DNA of 64,000 nucleotides from Comamonadaceae bacterium (lineage in GTDB: Bacteria > Pseudomonadota > Gammaproteobacteria > Burkholderiales > Burkholderiaceae_C). Location: NCBI GenBank assembly GCA_947448745.1, contig CANFOQ010000001.1:1-64000 (forward strand), read 5' to 3'. Each line of letters begins with the position of its first letter. Within the stretch, counting starts at the first letter, position 1. The notes below the pieces were generated by a model. That model saw only the letters and a program-made list of their open reading frames with translations, had not been told where the DNA came from and made no database searches. This document shows positions 1 to 8,560 of this stretch, in pieces. The translations under genes and the position numbers were made by a program.

Positions 1-281
1 AACATGGCCAAGACCAAGGATGTGAACTCATGTCCCAATGGAATTGCCGCAAAACGAACACCGTGGGTCTCGCCTGCTTTGGCGATCACAAAAGAGGGTG
101 TGCGTTTATCAGCACCTGCTTCTTGGAAACTCACTTTGTCAGAGAGCGTCGCAATCTCTTGCAGCAGTTCACGCATCTCAGCGCTGGTGGCGCTGTCGTC
201 AAGCGTGGCGATCAAACGGATCGGCTGGCGCAGGTTTTGCAAGTAGGCTTGCAATTGGGTTTTCAAGGCAGTGTCGAGCAT
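1..281 (-). CDS. ahpF: Alkyl hydroperoxide reductase subunit F, N-terminal part (cut by window edge)
   Basis: The 93 residues visible begin [14 protein letters not shown] and contain LIATLDDS and [11 protein letters not shown], which match the N-terminal double-thioredoxin-like domain of AhpF. AhpF is the flavoprotein that passes electrons from NADH to AhpC. The FAD and NADH domains lie outside the window to the left. The gene starts 22 bp after the ahpC stop on the same strand, so the two form the usual ahpCF operon. The identification is firm from sequence and context; completeness cannot be judged. Confidence 0.93.
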   Translation of the reverse strand, partial: MLDTALKTQLQAYLQNLRQPIRLIATLDDSATSAEMRELLQEIATLSDKVSFQEAGADKRTPSFVIAKAGETHGVRFAAIPLGHEFTSLVLAM

Positions 282-303
282 GGCGTTGTCTCAGTTCAGA
301 AAG

Positions 304-867
304 TTAGATCTTGCCAACCAAGTCCAAGGATGGGGTGATGGTTTTGGCGCCTTCATTCCACTTGGCAGGGCAAACTTGACCGGGGTTGGCGGCGGTGTAT
401 TGCGCGGCTTTGAGCTTGCGCAAGGTTTCTTTCACATCGCGGGCGATTTCGTTGGAATGCACTTCAGCGGTTTTGATGACGCCTTCGGGGTTGATGATGA
501 AGGTGCCGCGCAAAGCCATGCCGTCTTCTTCAATGTGCACGCCGAAAGCGCGTGTCAATTGGTGTGTCGGGTCGCCAATCAAGGGGAACTTGGCCTTGCC
601 CACGGCGGGGGAAGTTTCATGCCACACCTTGTGAGCGAAATGGCTGTCGGTGGTAACGATGTAAACCTCTGCACCTGCTTTTTGGAATTCAGCGTAATGG
701 TCAGCCGCGTCTTCCACTTCGGTGGGGCAGTTGAAGGTGAACGCGGCGGGCATGAAAATCAAAACCGACCACTTGCTCTTCAAGCTCTCATTCGTCACTT
801 CGACGAATTTGCCATTGTGGAAGGCTTGTGTTTTGAAAGGCTGAACGTGTGAATTGATGATGAACAT
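304..867 (-). CDS. ahpC: Alkyl hydroperoxide reductase subunit C (2-Cys peroxiredoxin)
   Basis: The 187-aa protein has the usual AhpC length. The peroxidatic cysteine is Cys47 in TFNCPTEVED, and the resolving cysteine sits in the C-terminal QVCPAKWNEGA. It reduces H2O2 and organic peroxides in the cytoplasm and is recycled by AhpF, encoded just downstream. The start was set at the ATG giving MFIINSHVQPF, the family N-terminus; an upstream in-frame ATG at 930 would add 21 unlike residues. An upstream inverted repeat (902-918) may be an operator. OxyR control is typical of the family but no full OxyR box is evident. Confidence 0.96.
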   Translation of the reverse strand: MFIINSHVQPFKTQAFHNGKFVEVTNESLKSKWSVLIFMPAAFTFNCPTEVEDAADHYAEFQKAGAEVYIVTTDSHFAHKVWHETSPAVGKAKFPLIGDPTHQLTRAFGVHIEEDGMALRGTFIINPEGVIKTAEVHSNEIARDVKETLRKLKAAQYTAANPGQVCPAKWNEGAKTITPSLDLVGKI

Positions 868-901
868 CTTGGTTCCTTTGGTTGGTTTAAAAAAACTATC
901 G

Positions 902-918
902 AATGAGAAAAACTCATT
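902..918. promoter_or_regulatory. Inverted repeat upstream of ahpC
   Basis: AATGAG and CTCATT are perfect 6-bp arms around AAAAA, 35 to 51 bp upstream of the ahpC start. The position suits an operator or promoter-proximal element. It does not match the full OxyR spacing rule, so the regulator is unknown. Confidence 0.25.
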
Positions 919-1002
919 GAAGCGAATCATAGTGAGGTTTGGGGTTAACCCTGATTGTTTGTCTCAATCACGGCCATTGGTTGGGCCTAATGCCCCAGCG
1001 GC

Positions 1003-1365
1003 CTAGCGCTTGGGGTCAAAGCAGATGGCTTTGTTGCCGGGGATGGTGACGGCTTGCCCGAAGATGAATTCATCCTGGACGATGTTGAACACGGTGCAGT
1101 GTTTGCGACCACTTGGGGTGGTGAACACCATGTTGCATTGATAGTTGCCCGCTTGGTTGCGGCCCCACTCTGCTTTCACAAAACGCACCTTGTTCAAAGG
1201 TACTTTGTAGCCATTGGCCACGCCCAGCAGGTCGTGCTTGCCGTAGCCCGTGATGCGCTTGCAGTTCTCAGGCGTGTTCACCAGCATTTTGGGCTGGGGC
1301 AAAGCGGCATGCACCGCTGGGGAAACCAAACAAAAGCAGATGCTGAAAACAATAAGTTGGCGCAA
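1003..1365 (-). CDS. Small secreted protein of unknown function
   Basis: This 120-aa protein has a clear Sec signal peptide (MRQLIVFSICFCLVSPAVHA, cleavage after about residue 20). The mature part has four cysteines (NCKRI, YQCNM, KHCTV and ICFDP), consistent with two periplasmic disulfides. It is basic and has no recognised domain. It lies 135 bp upstream of ahpC's start on the same strand and is probably transcribed alone. No function can be assigned. Confidence 0.75.
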   Translation of the reverse strand: MRQLIVFSICFCLVSPAVHAALPQPKMLVNTPENCKRITGYGKHDLLGVANGYKVPLNKVRFVKAEWGRNQAGNYQCNMVFTTPSGRKHCTVFNIVQDEFIFGQAVTIPGNKAICFDPKR

Positions 1366-1617
1366 GTGAATTTCCTTTGAAGCGCCAAGGATAGCCGCAC
1401 GGCATCAAAGGGGACAATGAAGCTGCAATGAGAAACCACACCATGAAGATCTTTCCAAAACCGGGCTCGGCTGATGAAAGCATCTACCGAAAGCTTTGCA
1501 AAAAATAGTACTTTCAGGCGAATGAATGTTGGCCAAATGAACAGAGTTTGACGCATGTCATCTCCCTATCAGCCAGCTTGACTAGGATGCAACTGAGCAT
1601 TTGATGGAGCTTTTTGC

Positions 1618-3378
1618 ATGGACACCGCCACCCTCACCACCCCGGCCAACTGGCAGCACGTGGATCAACAGATTCAAACCCTGAACGCCAAATTGTTTTC
1701 AGGCCTCTCCCCTGTCTCGTTGGCCCTGGCGCAACTCGATTGGGCCTTGAACTTCATGGAGAGCCCTGCTGCGCAAATTCAATTGCAAGAAACGGTGCTG
1801 AAAGACTTGGGCCAGTGGTGGATGAAAACCTGGCAATGGCCGGAAACTGAAGAGACCGCAACGTCCTCGCCAGATACGCGCTTTTCCCACAGCGCTTGGC
1901 ATGCCCAGCCATGGGCCAGCATGGTGCAAGCCCAACACCTGAATGAAAAATGGTGGCAACAAGCCACGCAACTGCGCGGCATGCGTCCTCACAGTCAAAA
2001 CCAAATGGGTTTTTACGCCAGCAAATGGCTCGACATGATGGCGCCCAACAATTGGTTGGCCACGAATCCGCAAGCCATGGAAAAAGCCTTGAACACAGGC
2101 GGCATGTCCTTGGTCTCCGGCCTGCAAAACGCCGCGCACGATTGGTGGAAACAACATGGCCACGCGCGTGACGACAACACCGAGGGTTTGAAAGTTGGCC
2201 AAGGCTTGGCCATGACACCCGGCGAAGTGGTGGCCCGCAACCACTTGTGCGAATTGATTCAATACGCCCCCACCACCAAGAAGGTGCATGCCGAGCCGGT
2301 GTTGATCATTCCCTCGTGCATCATGAAATACTACATCTTGGATTTGTCGCCGCACAACTCCATGGTGCGTTGGTTGGTGTCGCAAGGCCACACGGTCTAC
2401 ATCCTCTCTTGGCGCAACCCGGATGACAACGATGCCCTCTTGACCCTGGACGACTATGTGCGTGAAGGTGTGTTGTCCAGCTTCGAGCATGTGCACCAAG
2501 CGCACCAAGAACATGTGCACCTGATGGGCTATTGCTTGGGGGGCACCTTCGCTGCCATGGCGGCGGCCGCCCTTGCAAACCACACGCATCGTCGCGCCAC
2601 CGACCAGCCTGCCAGCCAACGCCACAACGGTTTGGCCAGCCTCACCCTGCTGGCCGCAGAAACCGACTTCACCGAGCCCGGTGAAATGGGTGTGCTGATT
2701 GATGAAGCCCAAGTGCGCATGTTGGAAGACATGATGGCCTCACAAGGCTATTTGAGTGGCCAGCAAATGGCCGGTTCGTTCCAGTTCTTGCACTCGCGTG
2801 AATTGGTTTGGTCCAACCGCACCAAGCGCTGGTTGTTGGGTGAAGAAGAGGTACCCAACGACTTGATGATTTGGAATGCGGATGTCACGCGTCTGCCTGC
2901 CGTGATGCACAGCCAATACCTGCGCCAATGTTTCTTGCACAACGATTTGGCCAATGGTCATTTTGAATTGGACGGGCAAACCTTGCTCCTGCGCAACATC
3001 CAAGTGCCCACCTTTGCAGTGGGGACCGTGAAGGACCACGTATCACCTTGGCGTTCGGTTTACAAACTGCACGACCAGGTGTCAGCACCCGTGACATTCG
3101 CGTTGACCAATGGCGGTCACAACGCCGGCATCATCTCCGAGCCTGGCCACCCGCACCGCCATTACCAACTGCACACCACCCCGGCGAATGCCGAACGCTG
3201 GACAGCCAGCGAATGGCAGGCACAAGCACCCCAGCATGAAGGCAGTTGGTGGGAAGCTTGGAGCGCATGGTTGGTGGCGCAGGGCAGCGGTCGCCAAGTG
3301 CCGGCCCGAACACCGACGCACACGGCCGATTTGGGCGCAGCACCCGGCCAGTATGTGATGGTGTCTTACGACGATTGA
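1618..3378 (+). CDS. phaC: Poly(3-hydroxyalkanoate) polymerase family protein
   Basis: The 586-aa protein has the length of class I PHA synthases. It has an N-terminal PhaC domain followed by an alpha/beta-hydrolase fold. The lipase-like box GYCLGG places the nucleophile at Cys306, with Asp473 (TVKDHVSPW) and His501 (NGGHNAGI) completing the triad. It polymerises (R)-3-hydroxyacyl-CoA into PHA granules in the cytoplasm. GGAG lies 11 nt before the ATG. It is convergent with the kinase gene by 13 bp and faces a kinase/phosphotransacylase/hydratase/reductase operon that could supply or recycle its substrates. Substrate length preference cannot be read from the sequence. Confidence 0.92.
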   Translation: MDTATLTTPANWQHVDQQIQTLNAKLFSGLSPVSLALAQLDWALNFMESPAAQIQLQETVLKDLGQWWMKTWQWPETEETATSSPDTRFSHSAWHAQPWASMVQAQHLNEKWWQQATQLRGMRPHSQNQMGFYASKWLDMMAPNNWLATNPQAMEKALNTGGMSLVSGLQNAAHDWWKQHGHARDDNTEGLKVGQGLAMTPGEVVARNHLCELIQYAPTTKKVHAEPVLIIPSCIMKYYILDLSPHNSMVRWLVSQGHTVYILSWRNPDDNDALLTLDDYVREGVLSSFEHVHQAHQEHVHLMGYCLGGTFAAMAAAALANHTHRRATDQPASQRHNGLASLTLLAAETDFTEPGEMGVLIDEAQVRMLEDMMASQGYLSGQQMAGSFQFLHSRELVWSNRTKRWLLGEEEVPNDLMIWNADVTRLPAVMHSQYLRQCFLHNDLANGHFELDGQTLLLRNIQVPTFAVGTVKDHVSPWRSVYKLHDQVSAPVTFALTNGGHNAGIISEPGHPHRHYQLHTTPANAERWTASEWQAQAPQHEGSWWEAWSAWLVAQGSGRQVPARTPTHTADLGAAPGQYVMVSYDD

Positions 3379-4511
3379 TGGGTGGCGGCCAGCACCACAT
3401 CACGCGCCGACAGCGCGGCCATGCGGCCTTCGTCGGTGGGAATAACCCAGACTTCCACCGACCCCGTGCCTTGGTCAATGCGAACCGCCTCTTGGCCACG
3501 GGCTAGCAGGTTTTTCTGTTCATCCAAAGACACGCCCAAGTACTGGAGTTGTGCACAAACCTGTTGCCGCAACACGGCATCGTGTTCGCCAATGCCGCCG
3601 GTGAAAGCCAACACATCCAAGCCTTGCAAACAAGCTGTCATGGCCCCTGTTTCGCGCACGATGCGGTGGGTGAACATGTCGATGGCGAGCTTGGCTTGCG
3701 GGGCGGCACTGGCCCGCAAGGTGCGTATGTCAGCGGCTACGCCTGACACACCCAGCAAACCACTTTGTTTGTAAAGCAGCGTGGTGAGCGCCTCGGGGCT
3801 CATGCCTTGGCCAAGCAAATGCAGCAACACACCGGGGTCGATGGCCCCGCTGCGGGTGCCCATCATCAAACCTTCCAACGCTGAAAACCCCATGGTGGTG
3901 GCGATGCTTTCGCCCTGCTGCATGGCGCACAAACTCGCGCCATTGCCCAAGTGGGCCATCACCACGCGTTGGTTGGCACGCTGGCTGCGTTGCTGCAATT
4001 GGGTTTGCAAATAGGCATAGGACAAGCCGTGAAAACCATAGCGGCGAATCCCTTGTTGGCTGTAACTTGCAGGCAAGGCAAACAAATATTCTTCAGGCGG
4101 CAAGTGCGCATGAAAGGCGGTGTCAAAGCACGCCACTTGGGGCACCTGGGGGTACAAGGCTTGAAAGCGGCTGATGCCCTCCAGGTTGTGCGGTTGGTGC
4201 AGCGGTGCCAAGCCAGACAAGGCTTCCAAGCGCTTGAACACAGGCGCAGTGACCAGCACGGCTTCGCGGTACCACTCGCCACCATGCACCACACGGTGGG
4301 CCACAGCCGTCAAGGGACGGCCTTGTAATTGCAGCGCCACTTTGGCCGCAAGTGCTTGCAATGCCTTGTTGAAGCCCTCTGTGTCGGGGCTGGCTTCCAA
4401 GCCCTCGACGTTGCCCGACAAAACAGGGGCATGGAGTTCACCACCATCCACTTGGGCGTACAGCGCGTACTTGAGCGACGAAGAACCTGCGTTGACGGCC
4501 AAGATGTCCAT
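3366..4511 (-). CDS. ackA: Acetate/butyrate kinase family
   Basis: The 381-aa ASKHA-fold kinase begins MDILAVNAGSSSLKYALY and contains CFDTAFH and AFTGGIGEHD, the acetate kinase signatures. It interconverts acyl phosphate plus ADP with carboxylate plus ATP. It follows the hydratase-phosphotransacylase gene by 13 bp, so the two enzymes form an acyl-CoA to carboxylate pathway. Because the partner carries a MaoC domain and PHA synthase is adjacent, hydroxyacyl or butyryl phosphate may be the physiological substrate; that is inference. Confidence 0.93.
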   Translation of the reverse strand: MDILAVNAGSSSLKYALYAQVDGGELHAPVLSGNVEGLEASPDTEGFNKALQALAAKVALQLQGRPLTAVAHRVVHGGEWYREAVLVTAPVFKRLEALSGLAPLHQPHNLEGISRFQALYPQVPQVACFDTAFHAHLPPEEYLFALPASYSQQGIRRYGFHGLSYAYLQTQLQQRSQRANQRVVMAHLGNGASLCAMQQGESIATTMGFSALEGLMMGTRSGAIDPGVLLHLLGQGMSPEALTTLLYKQSGLLGVSGVAADIRTLRASAAPQAKLAIDMFTHRIVRETGAMTACLQGLDVLAFTGGIGEHDAVLRQQVCAQLQYLGVSLDEQKNLLARGQEAVRIDQGTGSVEVWVIPTDEGRMAALSARDVVLAATHQSS

Positions 4512-4524
4512 GCCTGCGAACCCT

Positions 4525-5931
4525 TCAGATCTTGGATTGGCGTCGATGGATAGCCACGAGCTTGGCCAGCAACGCAGATGCGATGCGGGCGTTCACCGTG
4601 TCGGCGCGGCTGGTCAGGGCAATCGGGACACGCGCACCCAACACCAAACCTGAGGTGGTGGCACCAGCCAAGTATTCGAGCAACTTGCCCAGCATGTTGC
4701 CGGACTCCAAGTCGGGCACCACCAAGATGTCGGCGTCACCGGCAACTTGCGAATGAATGTGTTTGATGCGCACCGATTCCGGGGAGATGGCGTTGTCAAA
4801 GGCCAAGGGGCCGTCCAACAAACCGCCTTTGATTTGATCGCGTTGCGCCATCTTGCACAGGGCGGCGGCGTCAAGGGTGGAAGGCATATTGGCACTCACA
4901 GTTTCCACCGCGGCCAAGATGGCCACTTTTGGTAACTCGATACCCATGATGTGGGCAAAGTCGATGGCGTTTTGAACGATGTCCACTTTTTCGCTTAAGG
5001 AAGGCGTGATGTTCAATGCCGCATCCGTCAGCAACAAGGGCTTTGAATAAGTGGGCACATCAAAGCGAAACACATGGGACAAGCGGCGGCCTGTGCGCAA
5101 CAGGGGTTGGGCCAACACCGCGTGAATCAATTCATCCGTGTGCAAACTGCCTTTCATCAAGGCTTCCACTTGGTGATCGGCGGCCATTTGCGCGGCCAAG
5201 TCGGCTGCCGCATGGCTGTGCTCGACGCCGCGGATGGTGATGCCTTTCAAGTCAATGCCTTCGGTTTCCGCCAATGCGCGAATCCGTGCCTCAGGTCCCA
5301 CCAAGATGGGGTCGATCAAGCCATGCTGAGCAGCTTGCAGGGCACCGCGCAACGACTCGGCGTCACACGGATGCACGATGGCGCAAGGCACAGCAGGCAT
5401 GCCTTTGCCCATGTCGAGCAAATCTTGCAAGCGGGCTTGCGGATCGAACAATTGAATGAGCGGGATGTGGGCTTTGGGGCGGCGCACTTTTTGGGTGGGG
5501 GCCATCACCTTGGCCGTGCCAAACAACACCCGCTCGCCTTTTTGGTTCTTCACTTCGCAGTCGAGTTCAACGCGTTTTTTTTCTGGGTCCAATGCGACGA
5601 CCGTGACCGTGACCTCCAAAGTGTCGCCAATGCGGATGGGGCGGCTGAAGTGCAGGTTTTGTTCAAGGTAAATGGTTCCAGGGCCGGGGTAGACCGTGCC
5701 AAGCAAGGCCGAGATCAGCGCCCCACCCCACATGCCGTGGGCAATCACGCCATGAAACAAGGTGTGGTCGGCGTATTCGGCGTCCAAGTGTGCGGGGTTG
5801 GTGTCGCCCGACACTGCGGCAAAAGCTTGGATGTCGGCATTGGTCAGCGTGCGCAGCATCTTGGCGCTTTGGCCCAGTTGCATTTCGTCAAACGTGACGT
5901 TTTCAATCATTTCAGTGGTGATGGGCGTCAT
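4525..5931 (-). CDS. Bifunctional (R)-enoyl-CoA hydratase (MaoC) / phosphate acyltransferase
   Basis: The 468-aa fusion has a MaoC hot-dog domain at about residues 10-150, with the Asp/His hydratase motif AAVSGDTNPAHLD. A PTA/PTB phosphotransacylase domain fills the rest, with VPDLESGNML and ALTSRADTV near the end. The first domain makes (R)-3-hydroxyacyl-CoA from enoyl-CoA and the second exchanges CoA for phosphate. The start used is the ATG giving MTPITTEMIENV. It lies 7 bp after fabI and 13 bp before ackA. The PhaJ-like half would feed the neighbouring PHA synthase directly. Confidence 0.92.
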   Translation of the reverse strand: MTPITTEMIENVTFDEMQLGQSAKMLRTLTNADIQAFAAVSGDTNPAHLDAEYADHTLFHGVIAHGMWGGALISALLGTVYPGPGTIYLEQNLHFSRPIRIGDTLEVTVTVVALDPEKKRVELDCEVKNQKGERVLFGTAKVMAPTQKVRRPKAHIPLIQLFDPQARLQDLLDMGKGMPAVPCAIVHPCDAESLRGALQAAQHGLIDPILVGPEARIRALAETEGIDLKGITIRGVEHSHAAADLAAQMAADHQVEALMKGSLHTDELIHAVLAQPLLRTGRRLSHVFRFDVPTYSKPLLLTDAALNITPSLSEKVDIVQNAIDFAHIMGIELPKVAILAAVETVSANMPSTLDAAALCKMAQRDQIKGGLLDGPLAFDNAISPESVRIKHIHSQVAGDADILVVPDLESGNMLGKLLEYLAGATTSGLVLGARVPIALTSRADTVNARIASALLAKLVAIHRRQSKI

Positions 5932-5938
5932 GTTTTTC

Positions 5939-6718
5939 TCAAGCAACGATGTGTGAACCAGCGTCCACGTAAATGGTTTGGCCGGTCATGCCCGAGGCAG
6001 CTTCGCTGCACAAGAAGGCGCTCAAGCGGGCAATTTCATCCAAGGTGACCAAACGACCCAGCGGCGACTTGCTGCGCTCGTGGTTCATGAGTTGGTCGAA
6101 AGCTTCGATGCCCGAGGCCGCGCGGGTGGCGATGGGCCCTGGGGACACGGCATGCACACGGATGTTTTGGGGCCCCAGTTCGACGGCCATGTAGCGCACC
6201 AATGATTCGAGCGCTGCTTTGATGGGACCCATCATGCCGTAGTGCGGCACCGCTTCTTGTGCACCGAGGTAACTCATGGTGATCATGGTGCCGCCCTGTG
6301 TCATGTGAGGCGCACACAACCTGGCCAGTGTGGCGAAAGAATGGCAAGAAATTTCCATGGCTTTGGAAAAACCCAAGCTGCTGGTGTCAATCACTTTGCC
6401 ATGCAGTTCAGCCAAGGGGGCCCATGCGATGGAATGCACCACAAAGTCGAGGCCGCCCAACAGTTCAGCCGCCTTGGCAACGGTTTGTTCCAACTCTGCG
6501 GTGTTTTCAATATTGCAATTGAGCAACTGCACGTCCAAAAATTCAGCCAAAGGGGCGACAGCTTGGTGTGCTTTGTCATTCAAACAGGTGGCAACGATGT
6601 TGGCACCTTGCACTTTGGCTTCGCGTGCGATGCCGTAGGCGATGCTGTGCGCGTCAGCCAAACCAAGGATCAGGCCTTTGCGTTGCTGCAAGCCCAGGTA
6701 GTCAGGAAGTATTGTCAT
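5939..6718 (-). CDS. fabI: Enoyl-[acyl-carrier-protein] reductase (FabI-like SDR)
   Basis: This 259-aa SDR has the FabI nucleotide-binding start KGLILGLADAHSIAYGIA. It has the catalytic Tyr and Lys in YGMMGPIK and ends QTIYVDAGSHIVA. It reduces trans-2-enoyl-ACP or -CoA with NAD(P)H. It is the first gene of a leftward operon with the hydratase-phosphotransacylase and the kinase, which suggests a second FabI dedicated to acyl-CoA/PHA flux rather than the housekeeping copy. The start at 6718 removes a poorly conserved 66-residue N-terminal extension. Confidence 0.88.
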   Translation of the reverse strand: MTILPDYLGLQQRKGLILGLADAHSIAYGIAREAKVQGANIVATCLNDKAHQAVAPLAEFLDVQLLNCNIENTAELEQTVAKAAELLGGLDFVVHSIAWAPLAELHGKVIDTSSLGFSKAMEISCHSFATLARLCAPHMTQGGTMITMSYLGAQEAVPHYGMMGPIKAALESLVRYMAVELGPQNIRVHAVSPGPIATRAASGIEAFDQLMNHERSKSPLGRLVTLDEIARLSAFLCSEAASGMTGQTIYVDAGSHIVA

Positions 6719-6775
6719 GGGACAAAATGCTAGCACCGGGGCGTGACGCTTGGTTTGATTTGTCTCAATACTTGC

Positions 6776-6791
6776 AAATATAAAAATATTT
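6776..6791. promoter_or_regulatory. AT-rich inverted repeat in the fabI/crp-like divergent promoter region
   Basis: AAATAT and ATATTT flank AAAA, forming a perfect inverted repeat in the 134-bp region between fabI and the divergent Crp-family gene. It may be a regulator site or a -10 region. It does not match the CRP or FNR consensus. Confidence 0.25.
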
Positions 6792-6852
6792 ATCCATATA
6801 GCTGTTATGGTGAACCTATGAAACCACAACGTATCCGATCGATGAGTCACAC

Positions 6853-7554
6853 GTGAGATCCAGCAACCAATTGTTGTCCTGCGTGTCCGAAGAGGATTGG
6901 CTACGTTGGCAACCACAATTGAAATTGGTTGAACTTGAAACAGAGCAAGTGCTGCACGAGTCGGGCGACAAGCAGCTGCAAATCTATTTCCCCACCACCG
7001 CCATCGTGTCCTTGTTGCACATCTTGGAAAACGGAGGCAGCACTGAAATCGCCATGACCGGCCGCGAAGGCATGGTGGGCATCTCGTCGTTCATGGGCAG
7101 CAACAGCACACCGTGCCGGGGTGTGGTGCAACAACCGGGTTGGGCCTACAAAGTCCCGTCGGCATTTGTGTTGCAAGAATTTGAATCGTCCTCCCATGTG
7201 ATGCAGTTGATGCTGCGCTTCACCCAAGCCCTCATCACCCAAATGTCGCAAGTGGCCGTGTGCAATCGGCACCATGCCATTGAACAACAACTCAGCCGCT
7301 GGCTGTTGTTGAACTTTGACCGCATTGACGCCCACGTGCTCGTCATCACCCAGGAAAAAATGTCCAGTTTGTTGGGCGTTCGACGCGAAGGCATCACCCG
7401 TGCAGCAGGACAGTTGCAAGAACAAGGTTTGATTCAATGCAACCGAGGACACATGCACCTTTTGAACCGTGCGGGTTTGCATGCCAAGGCTTGTGAGTGC
7501 TATGACGTTGTCAAGCACGAATATGAAAAATTAAACGCTTCAGGGCGAAGCTAA
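6853..7554 (+). CDS. Crp/Fnr family transcriptional regulator
   Basis: The 233-aa protein has an N-terminal cyclic-nucleotide-binding-type beta-barrel (about residues 15-125) and a C-terminal winged helix with the recognition segment MSSLLGVRREGITRAA. It lacks cysteine clusters for an Fe-S sensor. The best in-frame start is GTG at 6853; an ATG at 6842 is followed at once by a stop. It is divergent from the fabI operon and convergent by 15 bp with a second Crp/Fnr gene. The effector is unknown. Confidence 0.88.
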   Translation: MRSSNQLLSCVSEEDWLRWQPQLKLVELETEQVLHESGDKQLQIYFPTTAIVSLLHILENGGSTEIAMTGREGMVGISSFMGSNSTPCRGVVQQPGWAYKVPSAFVLQEFESSSHVMQLMLRFTQALITQMSQVAVCNRHHAIEQQLSRWLLLNFDRIDAHVLVITQEKMSSLLGVRREGITRAAGQLQEQGLIQCNRGHMHLLNRAGLHAKACECYDVVKHEYEKLNASGRS

Positions 7555-8223
7555 TTTTTGCAGCGCGGGCTTGTCCAGCAGCTTGATGTAGCCACGGCTG
7601 TAGTCCACCAGTCCTTGCATCTTCATTTCACGCGCAGCCAGTGTGACGCTGGCACGTCGCACCCCCAACATGTTGGCGATGTGCGCATGGGTCATGACCA
7701 ATTGCTCTTGGCCGCAGCGTTGCTCGCTCATGAGCAACCAATCGGCCAAGCGCCGCTTGACGTCATGCACATGGGACAACGCCGCCAGTCTGGCAATGTC
7801 TTGGTAAGTCAGCCACAGGTTGCGCGAAAAAAGCATGAGCCAATCGGGATGACGCTTCAACAATTGGCGCAGCCGATCGGCTTCCAGCACATGGGCATAG
7901 CCCTGTGTTTGCACGATCAAAGTGAGGTTGCCCACACCCATGCCCAAAGCGGCTTGCAGCCCCAAAGCGCCTTCGCGCCCCACCAACCCCACCGCCAAAC
8001 CGGCATGGGTTTTGCCTTGGTGGTGCGCCACAAACAAGGCCACGGCACCGCTTGATAAAAAATACACCAAGGGGTCTTTGGCAGAGGGTGAAACCAAAAT
8101 ATCGCCCGCTTTCAAATCGACCAAACGTGTGTTTTTCAACAATAACTGCTGATCTGAAGCCGACATTTGGGCGATCAAATCATTGGATAAAGTGAGCACA
8201 GAAGGCCTTTGCGCGTAGATCAA
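7540..8223 (-). CDS. Crp/Fnr family transcriptional regulator
   Basis: The 227-aa protein has a cNMP-binding-like N-terminal barrel, a dimerisation helix and a winged helix with HIANMLGVRRASVTLAA. It ends in the RGYIKLLD segment typical of Crp/Fnr proteins that lack the FNR cluster. It overlaps the preceding Crp-like gene tail to tail and is divergent from fnr across 337 bp. Its ligand and regulon cannot be read from the sequence. Confidence 0.87.
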   Translation of the reverse strand: MIYAQRPSVLTLSNDLIAQMSASDQQLLLKNTRLVDLKAGDILVSPSAKDPLVYFLSSGAVALFVAHHQGKTHAGLAVGLVGREGALGLQAALGMGVGNLTLIVQTQGYAHVLEADRLRQLLKRHPDWLMLFSRNLWLTYQDIARLAALSHVHDVKRRLADWLLMSEQRCGQEQLVMTHAHIANMLGVRRASVTLAAREMKMQGLVDYSRGYIKLLDKPALQKLASP

Positions 8224-8349
8224 TGGGTTGTTTGTCCTTGACAGTTTAGGTATGAAAATTCAAAAAGGAGACGTCTTTCAAAAGCGTCATCAAAGCTTGT
8301 GTACTCCTTCAAACAATGGGTTATTTATTTTTTTAACAACAGCGCCAAC

Positions 8350-8363
8350 TTGATTCGCATGAA
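8350..8363. promoter_or_regulatory. Candidate FNR box
   Basis: TTGAT-TCGC-ATGAA matches the FNR consensus TTGAT-N4-ATCAA at nine of ten positions. It lies about 200 bp upstream of fnr and 127 bp upstream of the divergent Crp-like gene. It could mediate autoregulation or cross-regulation. The call rests on consensus match only. Confidence 0.45.
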
Positions 8364-8451
8364 GTGGGTGACGTGTGTTTGATGCAAGACAAATGAGCCG
8401 AATGTCTTTTTGAAGCCACCCCTGAAATTGATTTTTTTCAGTGTAGGCAGC

Positions 8452-8491
8452 GATTGAATGGGCATCTGTGCGCTAAGGCACAGATTCAATC
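8452..8491 (+). other. Interrupted stem-loop in the fnr leader
   Basis: Two stacked perfect 7-bp stems (8452-8458 with 8485-8491, and 8465-8471 with 8478-8484) enclose a 6-nt loop, with a 6-nt one-sided bulge at 8459-8464. No U-tract follows, so it is not a standard terminator. It lies 70 bp before the fnr ATG and could be a leader RNA structure or a protein site. Confidence 0.45.
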
Positions 8492-8560
8492 CCTTGTTGT
8501 GATGACAATGGTTTTGTCTTTCATCCATTGGGCCATCTTTTGAACTTCGGGCCACTCTCA

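Larger units (their letters stand above)
8224..8560. other. Intergenic region upstream of fnr
   Basis: This 337-bp region has no credible gene. It holds an FNR-box-like sequence (8350-8363), a weaker half-matched copy near 8379-8392, and an interrupted stem-loop (8452-8491) in the fnr leader. It must carry promoters for two divergent regulator genes. Confidence 0.6.
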
